Part shown: positions 6,493-12,220 of the stretch, one piece after another | Numbering within the stretch: the first letter of the stretch is position 1 | How the letters are laid out: every line of letters begins with the position of its first letter | NCBI GenBank assembly: GCA_003566395.1 | Contig: PXDL01000481.1 | Coordinates: 1-12,220 of the forward strand | Reading direction: 5' to 3' | Origin: Balneolia bacterium | GTDB lineage: Bacteria; Bacteroidota; Rhodothermia; Balneolales; Cyclonatronaceae | Length of the DNA: 12,220 nt | Made by a program: the position numbers and the translations under genes | Notes under the pieces: model-generated | What the model was told of the DNA's origin: nothing | Database searches by the model: none | The model's input: only the letters and a program-made list of their open reading frames with translations

Positions 6493-6726
6493 TTAACCCG
6501 AATTATTCACAAAGTGATAAAATGTACGGTCTAAACATCTGATTAATATGAATATCGTGAAATTATACATTCCCCAAAATTTGGGTGTGACAATAGACGG
6601 TGACTTTTCCCTGCCGACTGCGATGAAGGCGAAAAAGTGTGCTCAGGGTACATTAGTACCCTTCCGCTAACTTTTTCACCTTCGCCTTGCCAACGAAAAA
6701 AATTCTTGGTGAATAATCCGGGTTAA
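6493..6726. mobile_element. MITE-like element with 18-bp terminal inverted repeats and TTAA flanks
   Basis: TTAACCCGAATTATTCAC at 6493-6510 is repeated inverted at 6709-6726 with one mismatch; extended inward the match is 20 of 22. The outermost TTAA on each side looks like a target-site duplication, leaving a ~226-bp element with CCCG...CGGG ends. It has no transposase gene and holds a long internal hairpin, which together fit a non-autonomous transposon mobilised in trans. TTAA targets are known for piggyBac-like and some bacterial DDE elements; the family here cannot be assigned from sequence alone. Removing the element with one TTAA would restore a simple spacer between the toxin and pump genes. 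Confidence 0.7.
6626..6688. repeat. 63-bp nested imperfect hairpin inside the MITE-like element
   Basis: Three paired blocks surround a small loop: AAGGCG (6626-6631) with CGCCTT (6683-6688), AAAAAGT (6632-6638) with ACTTTTT (6670-6676), and AGGGTAC (6645-6651) with GTACCCT (6656-6662) around the loop ATTA. GC pairs at 6641-6642 and 6666-6667 add support. No T run follows on either strand, so it is not an obvious terminator, though it could form a stable RNA structure. Confidence 0.7.
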
Positions 6727-6748
6727 GATTTGTCGTTGCCTACCTGAC

Positions 6749-8134
6749 TCACGCAGGCTTAGCAGGCAGTTCTTCAACCGTTTTGCTTCCTGCTTTCTCT
6801 AAAGTCGTCCGGTACTTCAACTTAAAATAGATTCCGGTAATAACAGCTGCTCCGAAGTCAGCCAGGGGGAAGGCAAACCAGATACCGTTCAGGCCGATCA
6901 CCGGCGGAAGCAGAAGAACGAGGGGGATCAGCAGAAAGCCCTGTTTGGACAAGGCCAGTACAAAGGCCGGTCGCGCCATCCCGATAGCCTGGAAATAGGC
7001 GCTTCCGATCAGGTTGACGGCGATAAGCGGGGTCGCCAGAAACACTTTTCGCATAGCCGAAACGGTCTGCCTGATCAGCTCTTCATCCGTGGTAAATACA
7101 GATACAATCTGAGGAGTAAATATGATGATGAGCGCAAAGGTTACCGTGGCAATGGCGGTGGCCGAACCCATAGAAAGCCTGATGATCTTCCGTACACGCT
7201 CTATAATTTGAGCCCCGTAATTGTATCCGACTATGGGGATAAACCCCTGCGTAATACCGATCACCGGAAAGTTTGCAAACAACATAAGGCGGCTGACAAT
7301 ACCATAGGCCGCCAGCGCGATTTCTCCCCCGTACATGAAGAGCGAATTATTCAGCACGATCGCGAGCAGGCTGATGGTTCCCTGCCGGGCAAGGGTGACC
7401 GAGCTCAGGGAAAGAATTTCGTTCAATAGTGAAAGTTTTACCTTCAGGAATTTTTTCCGGAAGACCATCTGCGTTCTCCCGCTCAAAAAGAACCAGGCCG
7501 CATATCCTGCGCTTGAAACGTAGGAAATGGTGGTGGCCCACGCCGCTCCGGCCAGTCCCATATCGAAATAAATGATCAGCAGGGGATCCAAAGCAATATT
7601 TACCACGGCCGGAATGATGAGTGTAAACATGGCGGTCCGCGGATATCCTTCGGCCCGAATCACGTTATTTGCCATCATGGCCAGAGCCAGAAAAGGCACC
7701 CCCAGCAGCACGATTCCGAAATAGACGGACGAAGGCTCCAGGGCGTCTCCCCTGCCTCCGAACAGTTTCAGGATGGATTCCTGGAACACCAGTCCCAAAG
7801 CCAGAAAGAGAACGCCAAGAAATACCGTGAGTCCGCACTGAAGCACAAATGTGTGAAAAGCCTTCTCCTCATTATCCTCCCCAAAAGCCCTGGAAATCAC
7901 CGAAGCTCCCCCTACGCCGATAGCCATTCCCACGCTTCCGAAAAGTATGGTAATGGGAAAAACCACCGTAATAGCCGCAATACCGAGCGAACCGACCCAA
8001 AGGCCTACAAAGATTGTATCCACAATGCCGTAGATCGACATCACCAGAATACCCGCAGCAGCCGGAATTGCCTGCTGCCTCAGCAGTGATCCAAGCGGTT
8101 TCGTACCAAATTCTTTGCGTTTTTGCTGAGTCAA
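6749..8134 (-). CDS. MATE-family multidrug/sodium antiporter
   Basis: A 461-residue inner-membrane transporter of the MATE family, MepA/NorM-like, of normal length, with about 12 hydrophobic segments in two homologous halves (residues ~15-200 and ~240-430). Characteristic stretches include PAAAGILVMSIYGIVDTIFVG, MAIGVGGASVISRAFGE, NNVIRAEGYPRTAM, GITQGFIPIVGYNYGA and GSAYFQAIGMARPA. Such pumps export cationic drugs or metabolites in exchange for Na+ or H+. The start is TTG at 8134-8132: a TAA stop lies three codons upstream in frame, and the next in-frame Met would remove part of the first membrane segment. GGGA lies about 11 bases before it. The gene stands alone and is divergent from the beta-barrel gene at 8456. 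The substrate cannot be predicted from sequence. Confidence 0.93.
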   Translation of the reverse strand: MTQQKRKEFGTKPLGSLLRQQAIPAAAGILVMSIYGIVDTIFVGLWVGSLGIAAITVVFPITILFGSVGMAIGVGGASVISRAFGEDNEEKAFHTFVLQCGLTVFLGVLFLALGLVFQESILKLFGGRGDALEPSSVYFGIVLLGVPFLALAMMANNVIRAEGYPRTAMFTLIIPAVVNIALDPLLIIYFDMGLAGAAWATTISYVSSAGYAAWFFLSGRTQMVFRKKFLKVKLSLLNEILSLSSVTLARQGTISLLAIVLNNSLFMYGGEIALAAYGIVSRLMLFANFPVIGITQGFIPIVGYNYGAQIIERVRKIIRLSMGSATAIATVTFALIIIFTPQIVSVFTTDEELIRQTVSAMRKVFLATPLIAVNLIGSAYFQAIGMARPAFVLALSKQGFLLIPLVLLLPPVIGLNGIWFAFPLADFGAAVITGIYFKLKYRTTLEKAGSKTVEELPAKPA

Positions 8135-8455
8135 ATTGTTTTATTCCCGGGTTCAATATTCACAACTAAAAGTCATAACTCAGCTTTTGTGTTCCGCTTA
8201 AGACAATAATTCTGTGAATTTTATGAAAAAACTTGTTTAACCAACATTTTCAATTTTGCAAACTGCTATTCAGGTTCAAAAAAATGAAGCTTTCCGGTAA
8301 ACTTCACCCTCCGAATTTCGTTGTATCAAAATAATCTCTTTGTCCATAGTCAAAACTGCTAAGGCTTTAGCCGGTACAGAAATGTTGGGAATACCCTCTC
8401 GCATGCCAGCAAAGCAATGGCGTACCCCTTACCCTTAATTCACAATATTGACGTT
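8135..8455. other. Divergent intergenic region
   Basis: This 321-bp region separates the minus-strand pump from a plus-strand beta-barrel gene, so it should hold two promoters, but no convincing -35/-10 pair stands out. It has one small inverted repeat (GCTAA 8358-8362 / TTAGC 8367-8371). I see no gene in it. Confidence 0.5.
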
Positions 8456-9088
8456 ATGAAAAATATGCTTCCGTTTTCCACTGCCGTTACCCTTATTTTT
8501 TTATTTACAACACTATTCGCCCAACAGGCCGACGCTCAGCGCCGGGGAGAGACTCAAACCCTTTTTGCGAGTAATGTTCACACAGGTGGCTTTGGACAGC
8601 TCACCTACGGCCTTACATCCCTTCATGGTGAAATGGTGCCCATGCGAGGTACCCGGGGGGCCATTTCATTTGAATTGAGAAGCCGGCATTCGCTGAATTT
8701 CGGATTTGCCGCCTATCGCACCAATACAGACTTCGATGCGGTTGACTGGGCAGGCAGCGAAGAGGCCCCCACCCTGCGTACCGAATACAGCGGTTTTGAA
8801 ATTGAGTATATGTATGATCCAAGTCAGCTTATCCATTTTGGGGTGCAGGGTCTTTTCGGAACCGGAAAAGTACGCTACAGAGACAATGAAGACCTCTTCA
8901 CCCGTACCTCATCGGATTACTTTGTTATTCAGCCCGGCGCCAATGTGCACCTGAACGTAACAAGCTGGTTTCGTGTAAACGGCGGCCTTTTCTACCGTTT
9001 TGTAATCGATTCAGACCTCCCGGGTACCGGCGACAGCGACCTCTCCGGATTTTCGGCCTTGCTTGGATTGCGATTTGGGTGGTTTTAA
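8456..9088 (+). CDS. Predicted outer-membrane beta-barrel protein
   Basis: A 210-residue exported protein. Residues 1-28 form a signal peptide (MKNMLPF, a hydrophobic run, cleavage near ADAQ). The rest is built of alternating, aromatic-rich strands typical of small 8- to 10-stranded barrels: GGFGQLTYGLTSLHG, SLNFGFAAYRTN, YSGFEIEYMYD, LIHFGVQGLFGTGKV, YFVIQPGANVHLNV, WFRVNGGLFYRFV, and the final strand FSALLGLRFGWF ending in Phe, the usual signal for outer-membrane assembly. The start was moved to ATG 8456 because the frame could begin 13 codons earlier but the extra residues do not look like an export signal. No specific function is recognisable; it could be a structural or sensor barrel. 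It is probably transcribed alone. Confidence 0.8.
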   Translation: MKNMLPFSTAVTLIFLFTTLFAQQADAQRRGETQTLFASNVHTGGFGQLTYGLTSLHGEMVPMRGTRGAISFELRSRHSLNFGFAAYRTNTDFDAVDWAGSEEAPTLRTEYSGFEIEYMYDPSQLIHFGVQGLFGTGKVRYRDNEDLFTRTSSDYFVIQPGANVHLNVTSWFRVNGGLFYRFVIDSDLPGTGDSDLSGFSALLGLRFGWF

Positions 9089-9139
9089 TGAGACTGACGA
9101 TATAAAAACATCAATTTATCAGAAGCTTGAATCTGAGTA

Positions 9140-9175
9140 GGAATCTCTGCGATTTCCCTTGTTTTTTGAGATTCC
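9140..9175. repeat. 8-bp inverted repeat GGAATCTC / GAGATTCC
   Basis: Perfect arms at 9140-9147 and 9168-9175 enclose a 20-nt loop, 52 bp after the end of the barrel gene. No T run follows. The right part of its left arm and loop (AATCTCTGCG) recurs at 9283-9292 in the terminator stem. Confidence 0.55.
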
Positions 9176-9176
9176 C

Positions 9177-9237
9177 GATTTTACGACCTAACGATTTAAC
9201 TGAACGATCAGATCGCACATCGTTACGTCGCTAAATC
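9177..9237. repeat. 61-bp long imperfect palindrome
   Basis: Nested arms pair from the outside in: GATTT/AAATC (9177-9181, 9233-9237), CGAC/GTCG (9184-9187, 9227-9230), TAACGAT/ATCGTTA (9189-9195, 9219-9225) and CGATC/GATCG (9205-9209, 9211-9215) at the centre. The interruptions are short and mostly symmetrical, as in a folded RNA or cruciform. Confidence 0.6.
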
Positions 9238-9281
9238 TTAAAATCGCCAAATCAATCTATTAACTTCATTGCCCAAGTTAA

Positions 9282-9342
9282 AAATCTCTGCGTTTTCACA
9301 ATTGGTGAGAATACCGATTTGAAGACGCAGCGATTTTTTTTT
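9282..9342 (+). terminator. Rho-independent terminator with long stem
   Basis: The 16-bp arms 9282-9297 and 9321-9336 pair at 14 positions (AAATC.CTGCGT.TTC), an inner ATTGGT/ACCGAT stem (9301-9306, 9313-9318) closes the loop, and nine T follow (9334-9342). It is about 200 bp beyond the barrel gene stop, so it ends either a long 3' UTR or a separate small transcript. Confidence 0.75.
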
Positions 9343-9358
9343 CAATACATGAGCCTTT

Positions 9359-9495
9359 TCCGGTGGGTTCGTTGCATGAGCTTACAAACCGGACAGATAA
9401 ACGTGTTAGCACGCATCTTATAACAAATAACACGATCCTTCAAAAAGGTTACTGTTCCGGTTTCGATGGTTCAAATCCAAACTAACCTACCGGAA
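9359..9495 (+). promoter_or_regulatory. Leader with alternating CCGGT/ACCGG arms before the second barrel gene
   Basis: Complementary arms occur at TCCGGT 9359-9364, ACCGGA 9388-9393, TTCCGGT 9455-9461 and ACCGGAA 9489-9495. The last arm ends two bases before the ATG at 9498, so its hairpin with 9455-9461 would cover the translation start. Either sense arm can pair with either antisense arm, which would allow alternative folds. Whether this region is transcribed as a leader is not shown. Confidence 0.35.
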
Positions 9496-9497
9496 AA

Positions 9498-10286
9498 ATG
9501 AAAAAAAGAAACTACACTTCTTCTGCCTTAGTAACCTCTTGCTCAGCCGTAAGCGTTTTTTTAGTAAAGATTGCAGCCACAGTGCTGGTGCTGCTCACCC
9601 TTAGCATCCCCGCTCATAGTCAGTTTTATATCGGTCCGCATATCGGGTTCAAATCCAGCGGACTGGAAGGCGCGACCACCGAGCGCAGTCAGGGCCAGAC
9701 AGGAAATCTTGGTGTTTGGGATGCCGGAAATACCGGATTCAATGTAGGCCTGACAACCGGATTTCAGGTACTGCCGCAGAACAGCCTGTATTTACTGGAT
9801 ATCAATCTGGATGTATCCTGGTCGATGTTGAGCTTCCTCGAAAACGGTTATAACAGCAGTCAGGGGCCCGGAAGCTTCAGCGCCCAGGGATTTAACGGTG
9901 GCAAAACCCACGCCATCACCTTCGACCTGATGCCCATGCACCGATTCAATTTTAACGGGTTTCTGCTGTCGCCTTATGCAGGAGTCGGGGCCAGTTTTAA
10001 TCTCTATCTGAACCGTAACTTCGACCAAACTTCAGAGCAGGGATCCATAAATTTTAACACGAGTAATGAGTTCAAGGTCGGCTTACTGGTATTCTATGGA
10101 ACAACTTTTCAGGTTAACAGCCTGATCCAGCCATTCATACAGCTTAAACACATGATCGGCTTCGGCGACAGTATGGAATTTACCGAAAGCATAACCGGGT
10201 CTCAAGGCAGCCAAAACTATGCCCTTTCCATAAGTGATGTACCCAATTTCTTCAGTATAACTGCCGGAGTCCGGTTCACGCTATAG
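9498..10286 (+). CDS. Predicted outer-membrane beta-barrel protein (PorT/OmpA-like barrel type)
   Basis: A 262-residue exported protein. The N-terminus has basic residues (MKKRNY), a long hydrophobic stretch (residues ~20-38) and a probable cleavage after IPAHS near residue 41, leaving QFYIGPHIGFKSSG as the mature start. Barrel strands can be seen: NTGFNVGLTTGFQVL, LYLLDINLDVSWSML, AITFDLMPMHRFNF, FLLSPYAGVGASFNLYL, EFKVGLLVFYGTTFQV, IQPFIQLKHMIGF and the final FFSITAGVRFTL. Loops rich in Gly, Ser and Asn separate them, as in the outer-membrane beta-barrel (PF13505/PF13568-like) families common in this phylum. The ATG at 9498 is preceded by a hairpin arm and no Shine-Dalgarno sequence. It is followed by its own terminator and looks monocistronic. 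No specific substrate or partner is recognisable. Confidence 0.8.
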   Translation: MKKRNYTSSALVTSCSAVSVFLVKIAATVLVLLTLSIPAHSQFYIGPHIGFKSSGLEGATTERSQGQTGNLGVWDAGNTGFNVGLTTGFQVLPQNSLYLLDINLDVSWSMLSFLENGYNSSQGPGSFSAQGFNGGKTHAITFDLMPMHRFNFNGFLLSPYAGVGASFNLYLNRNFDQTSEQGSINFNTSNEFKVGLLVFYGTTFQVNSLIQPFIQLKHMIGFGDSMEFTESITGSQGSQNYALSISDVPNFFSITAGVRFTL

Positions 10287-10328
10287 GCATCCCTGGCAAC
10301 AGGCAGTTAGCATGTAGAAGTTAAAAGG

Positions 10329-10384
10329 ATGCCGGGTGCCGGATGTCTTAGGGGGAGAAGGACAAACCGGCACCCGCATTTTTT
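10329..10384 (+). terminator. Rho-independent terminator after the second barrel gene
   Basis: GGGTGCCGG (10334-10342) pairs with CCGGCACCC (10367-10375), extended by ATGC/GCAT across one bulged C, and followed by six T (10379-10384). The loop contains a further weak TGTCTT/AAGGACA pairing. It lies 43 bp after the stop codon. Confidence 0.9.
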
Positions 10385-10449
10385 ATATTGTTTCAAACCG
10401 ATAATTTGATAGATTTAGGGTTAAAACAAATCTTCCGGTATATATAACT

Positions 10450-12220
10450 ATGGATGCACACCAATGGAAAAAAGTTCAGAAGCACTTCCACACGCTTCTG
10501 AAATATTCTGCCGGAGAACAGCTTCCCTACCTGCATAATCTCCACCAGAATGACCCTGAAGCGGCCCGTTTGCTGGAGAAAATGCTTGAAGCACACTATC
10601 GGCCCGAAACCTTTCTGGACAAAGGTGTACTTGAAACCGATGATGAAAACCTGACGGGGAGTTACATCGGCCCCTGGAAAATCCGAAAGCAGATCGGCCG
10701 CGGAGGTATGAGTACCGTTTACCTTGCCGATCGGGCCGACGGGCGTTTTGAAAAACAAGTTGCCGTTAAGTTTCTGCACGGCATCATGCCAGGCCGAGAC
10801 ATCCTCCGCCGCCTGCAGGCCGAACAGCGCATTCTCGCTAAACTGGAGCACAGGCACATAGCCGGCCTCCTCGACGCAGGCATTACAGAGCAGCAACGCC
10901 CCTTTTTCATTCTTGAATATATAGACGGCAAACCGCTTATTGAATGGTGTAACGAACAAAAGCTGTCCATTGACGAGCGGCTTAAAATTTTTGAACAGGT
11001 TTGTGAAGCCGTACAATATGCGCATCAGCGGCTGATAGTCCACCGCGATCTCAAGCCTGGAAACATTTTGGTGAACCGGCAGGGTGAAGTAAAGCTCCTG
11101 GATTTCGGCATCGCTAAAATCCTGGATGAAGAACCCCGCGAGCACGATCCTGAAACACGCACAGGGCTGCACCTCATGACACCGGAATACGCCAGTCCGG
11201 AACAACTCGATAATGATGTTATTACCACTGCTACGGACGTGTATGCCCTCGGCCTGCTGTTGTGCGAACTGCTCACCGGATCACTGCCTTACGAAACGTC
11301 CGGCCGGACTCCGTTCGAAATACGGGAGCAAGTAATCAATGGGGAGCCGTCCAGGCCCAGTACACTGATTTCCGGGGATAAAGCACCCGAAAAACATTAT
11401 GTGGCCGAAGAGGTTTCATCGCTTAAGAAAAAACTCAAAGGCGATTTGGACAACATCATACTAAAAGCTCTGCGCAAAGATGCTTCTCAGCGGTACCAAT
11501 CGGCTGAACAACTGTTACTCGATCTTTCGAACTACCGCCGGAATTTGCCCGTCAGCGCCAGGGCTCAAAGTAAGCTGTATCGGTTGCGTAAGTTCGTGTT
11601 TCGAAACAAAGGTGCTGTTGCATCGGCGATTCTCATTTTCCTGATTTTAACAGGGGCCGCAGGCTACTCTCAGTGGCAGGCACATCTTGCCGAACATGAA
11701 CGTCAAAAAGCCGTGCAGTTAAGCTCGTTTCTTCAGGAAATGCTCGCCGCCCCGAACCCGTTTGAGGACGGCAAAGATGTTAGAGTTGCAGAGATTCTTG
11801 ATCGTACTTCGTTAAGGGCGGAACAGCAACTCGCAGGTCAGCCGGGAATACAGGGTGATGTGTTTCATATTCTGGGTGTTACCTATCGTGAACTCGGGCT
11901 GTATGATGAAGCCGACCGGCACCTGACCAGGGCGCTTGAACTGCGGGGTCTTTTGCAGGATGAAGCCGACCCGGAACTGACCGAAACAAGGGCTCAGCTC
12001 GGAATTTTGCGCCAGAAACAAGGAAACTATGCGGATGCCGACAGCTTGCTGAGCCTCGCTCTTGAACGTACCCGGGATTTATCCGGAAACCGGGAATTGC
12101 AACTGGCCCACCGGCTGAACGATCTTGCAACGCTCCGCTGGGAGGCAGGCGATTACGTCTCGGCGGGTTTGTATCTTGAAGAAGCACTCGAAATCTATGA
12201 ACAGCTGTCCGGAACCGGTC
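10450..12220 (+). CDS. Membrane-anchored Ser/Thr protein kinase with TPR repeats (3' end missing)
   Basis: The frame is open from ATG 10450 to the window edge (590 codons), so the C-terminus is missing. Residues 1-77 are a helical N-terminal segment. Residues 78-~370 are a Hanks-type kinase domain with every key element: glycine loop IGRGGMSTVY (82-91), Lys107 in VAVKFL, Glu125, catalytic HRDLKPGN (Asp200), DFG (218-220) and TPEYASPEQ (244-252). A hydrophobic segment at ~388-405 is the single membrane crossing. After a helical linker come TPR-like repeats (from ~459: GDVFHILGVTYRELGLYDEAD, then further copies). Such kinases phosphorylate partner proteins, with the TPR part sensing or docking on the other side of the membrane. 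They are numerous in this phylum and often follow an ECF sigma gene, but none is present here; the gene has its own start after a terminator. Confidence 0.93.
   Translation, partial: MDAHQWKKVQKHFHTLLKYSAGEQLPYLHNLHQNDPEAARLLEKMLEAHYRPETFLDKGVLETDDENLTGSYIGPWKIRKQIGRGGMSTVYLADRADGRFEKQVAVKFLHGIMPGRDILRRLQAEQRILAKLEHRHIAGLLDAGITEQQRPFFILEYIDGKPLIEWCNEQKLSIDERLKIFEQVCEAVQYAHQRLIVHRDLKPGNILVNRQGEVKLLDFGIAKILDEEPREHDPETRTGLHLMTPEYASPEQLDNDVITTATDVYALGLLLCELLTGSLPYETSGRTPFEIREQVINGEPSRPSTLISGDKAPEKHYVAEEVSSLKKKLKGDLDNIILKALRKDASQRYQSAEQLLLDLSNYRRNLPVSARAQSKLYRLRKFVFRNKGAVASAILIFLILTGAAGYSQWQAHLAEHERQKAVQLSSFLQEMLAAPNPFEDGKDVRVAEILDRTSLRAEQQLAGQPGIQGDVFHILGVTYRELGLYDEADRHLTRALELRGLLQDEADPELTETRAQLGILRQKQGNYADADSLLSLALERTRDLSGNRELQLAHRLNDLATLRWEAGDYVSAGLYLEEALEIYEQLSGTG

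Larger units (their letters stand above)
6355..6748. other. Intergenic region, mostly a MITE-like element
   Basis: This 394-bp stretch lies between the toxin and the convergent MATE pump gene. Bases 6355-6492 show two short hairpins (CTTGG..CCAAG near 6369-6382 and GCTCT..AGAGC near 6382-6401) without a T run. Bases 6493-6726 form the TTAA-flanked element described separately. The remaining 22 bp lead to the end of the pump gene. Confidence 0.6.
9089..9497. other. Highly structured intergenic region
   Basis: This 409-bp region between two barrel genes carries no open frame of note but has three successive hairpins (9140-9175, 9177-9237, 9282-9342), the last a terminator, and then a leader with four complementary CCGGT/ACCGG arms (9359-9495). 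AT-rich words such as AACGATTTAA and TCTCTGCG recur. It may hold a small structured RNA or an intergenic repeat element. Confidence 0.55.

Noticed and set aside
8417..8455. Thirteen-codon N-terminal extension of the first barrel protein
   Set aside because: The extra residues place a polar stretch before the signal peptide; ATG 8456 gives a normal signal sequence.
9468..9478. GGTTCAAATCC, like the T-loop of a tRNA
   Set aside because: The flanking bases do not form a T-stem, acceptor stem or anticodon arm; no tRNA is present.
10393..11205. Minus-strand frame of 270 codons
   Set aside because: It lies antisense to the kinase domain, whose conserved motifs are all on the plus strand.

Overview
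The window most likely comes from a member of the Balneolota/Rhodothermota or a close relative in the Bacteroidota-Rhodothermota assemblage. The reasons are a long secreted protein ending in a type IX secretion (T9SS) sorting domain of the 'NYPNPFNPTT ... SGVYMYRL' kind, a serine/threonine kinase fused to TPR repeats, small outer-membrane beta-barrel proteins, and start codons that mostly lack a Shine-Dalgarno sequence. The genus cannot be read from the sequence.

Left part (1-5564). A gene reading leftward runs off the window edge (1-228, minus strand; its product is not recognised). It is divergent from a 1209-residue secreted protein (594-4223, plus) made of five copies of a ~110-residue beta-sandwich module, three carbohydrate-binding-like jelly-roll domains and a T9SS tail, with no visible enzyme domain. 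The 365-bp divergent region holds two GCGC-centred palindromes of LacI-operator type, an inverted repeat and a good promoter. A strong terminator follows the secreted protein, and next comes a LacI-family repressor gene (4536-5564). The simplest reading is a small sugar-responsive locus in which the LacI protein controls the secreted, probably glycan-binding, protein and perhaps the divergent gene.

Middle part (5565-8134). An AT-richer insert carries a VapBC toxin-antitoxin pair with overlapping stop and start codons and a set of GTAT/ATAC operator half-sites. It is followed by a ~226-bp MITE-like element with 18-bp terminal inverted repeats flanked by TTAA, containing a long nested hairpin. 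A MATE-family efflux pump on the minus strand follows; its start is forced to be TTG by a stop codon three codons upstream.

Right part (8135-12220). Two predicted outer-membrane beta-barrel proteins (8456-9088 and 9498-10286) are separated by 409 bp of unusually structured DNA: three successive hairpins ending in a rho-independent terminator, then a leader with four alternating CCGGT/ACCGG arms that run up to the next start codon. After a second good terminator begins a membrane-anchored Ser/Thr kinase with C-terminal TPR repeats, which runs off the right edge.

No rRNA, tRNA or CRISPR array was found. The least explained parts are the secreted repeat protein with its putative operators, the MITE-like element, and the structured intergenic DNA at 9140-9495.
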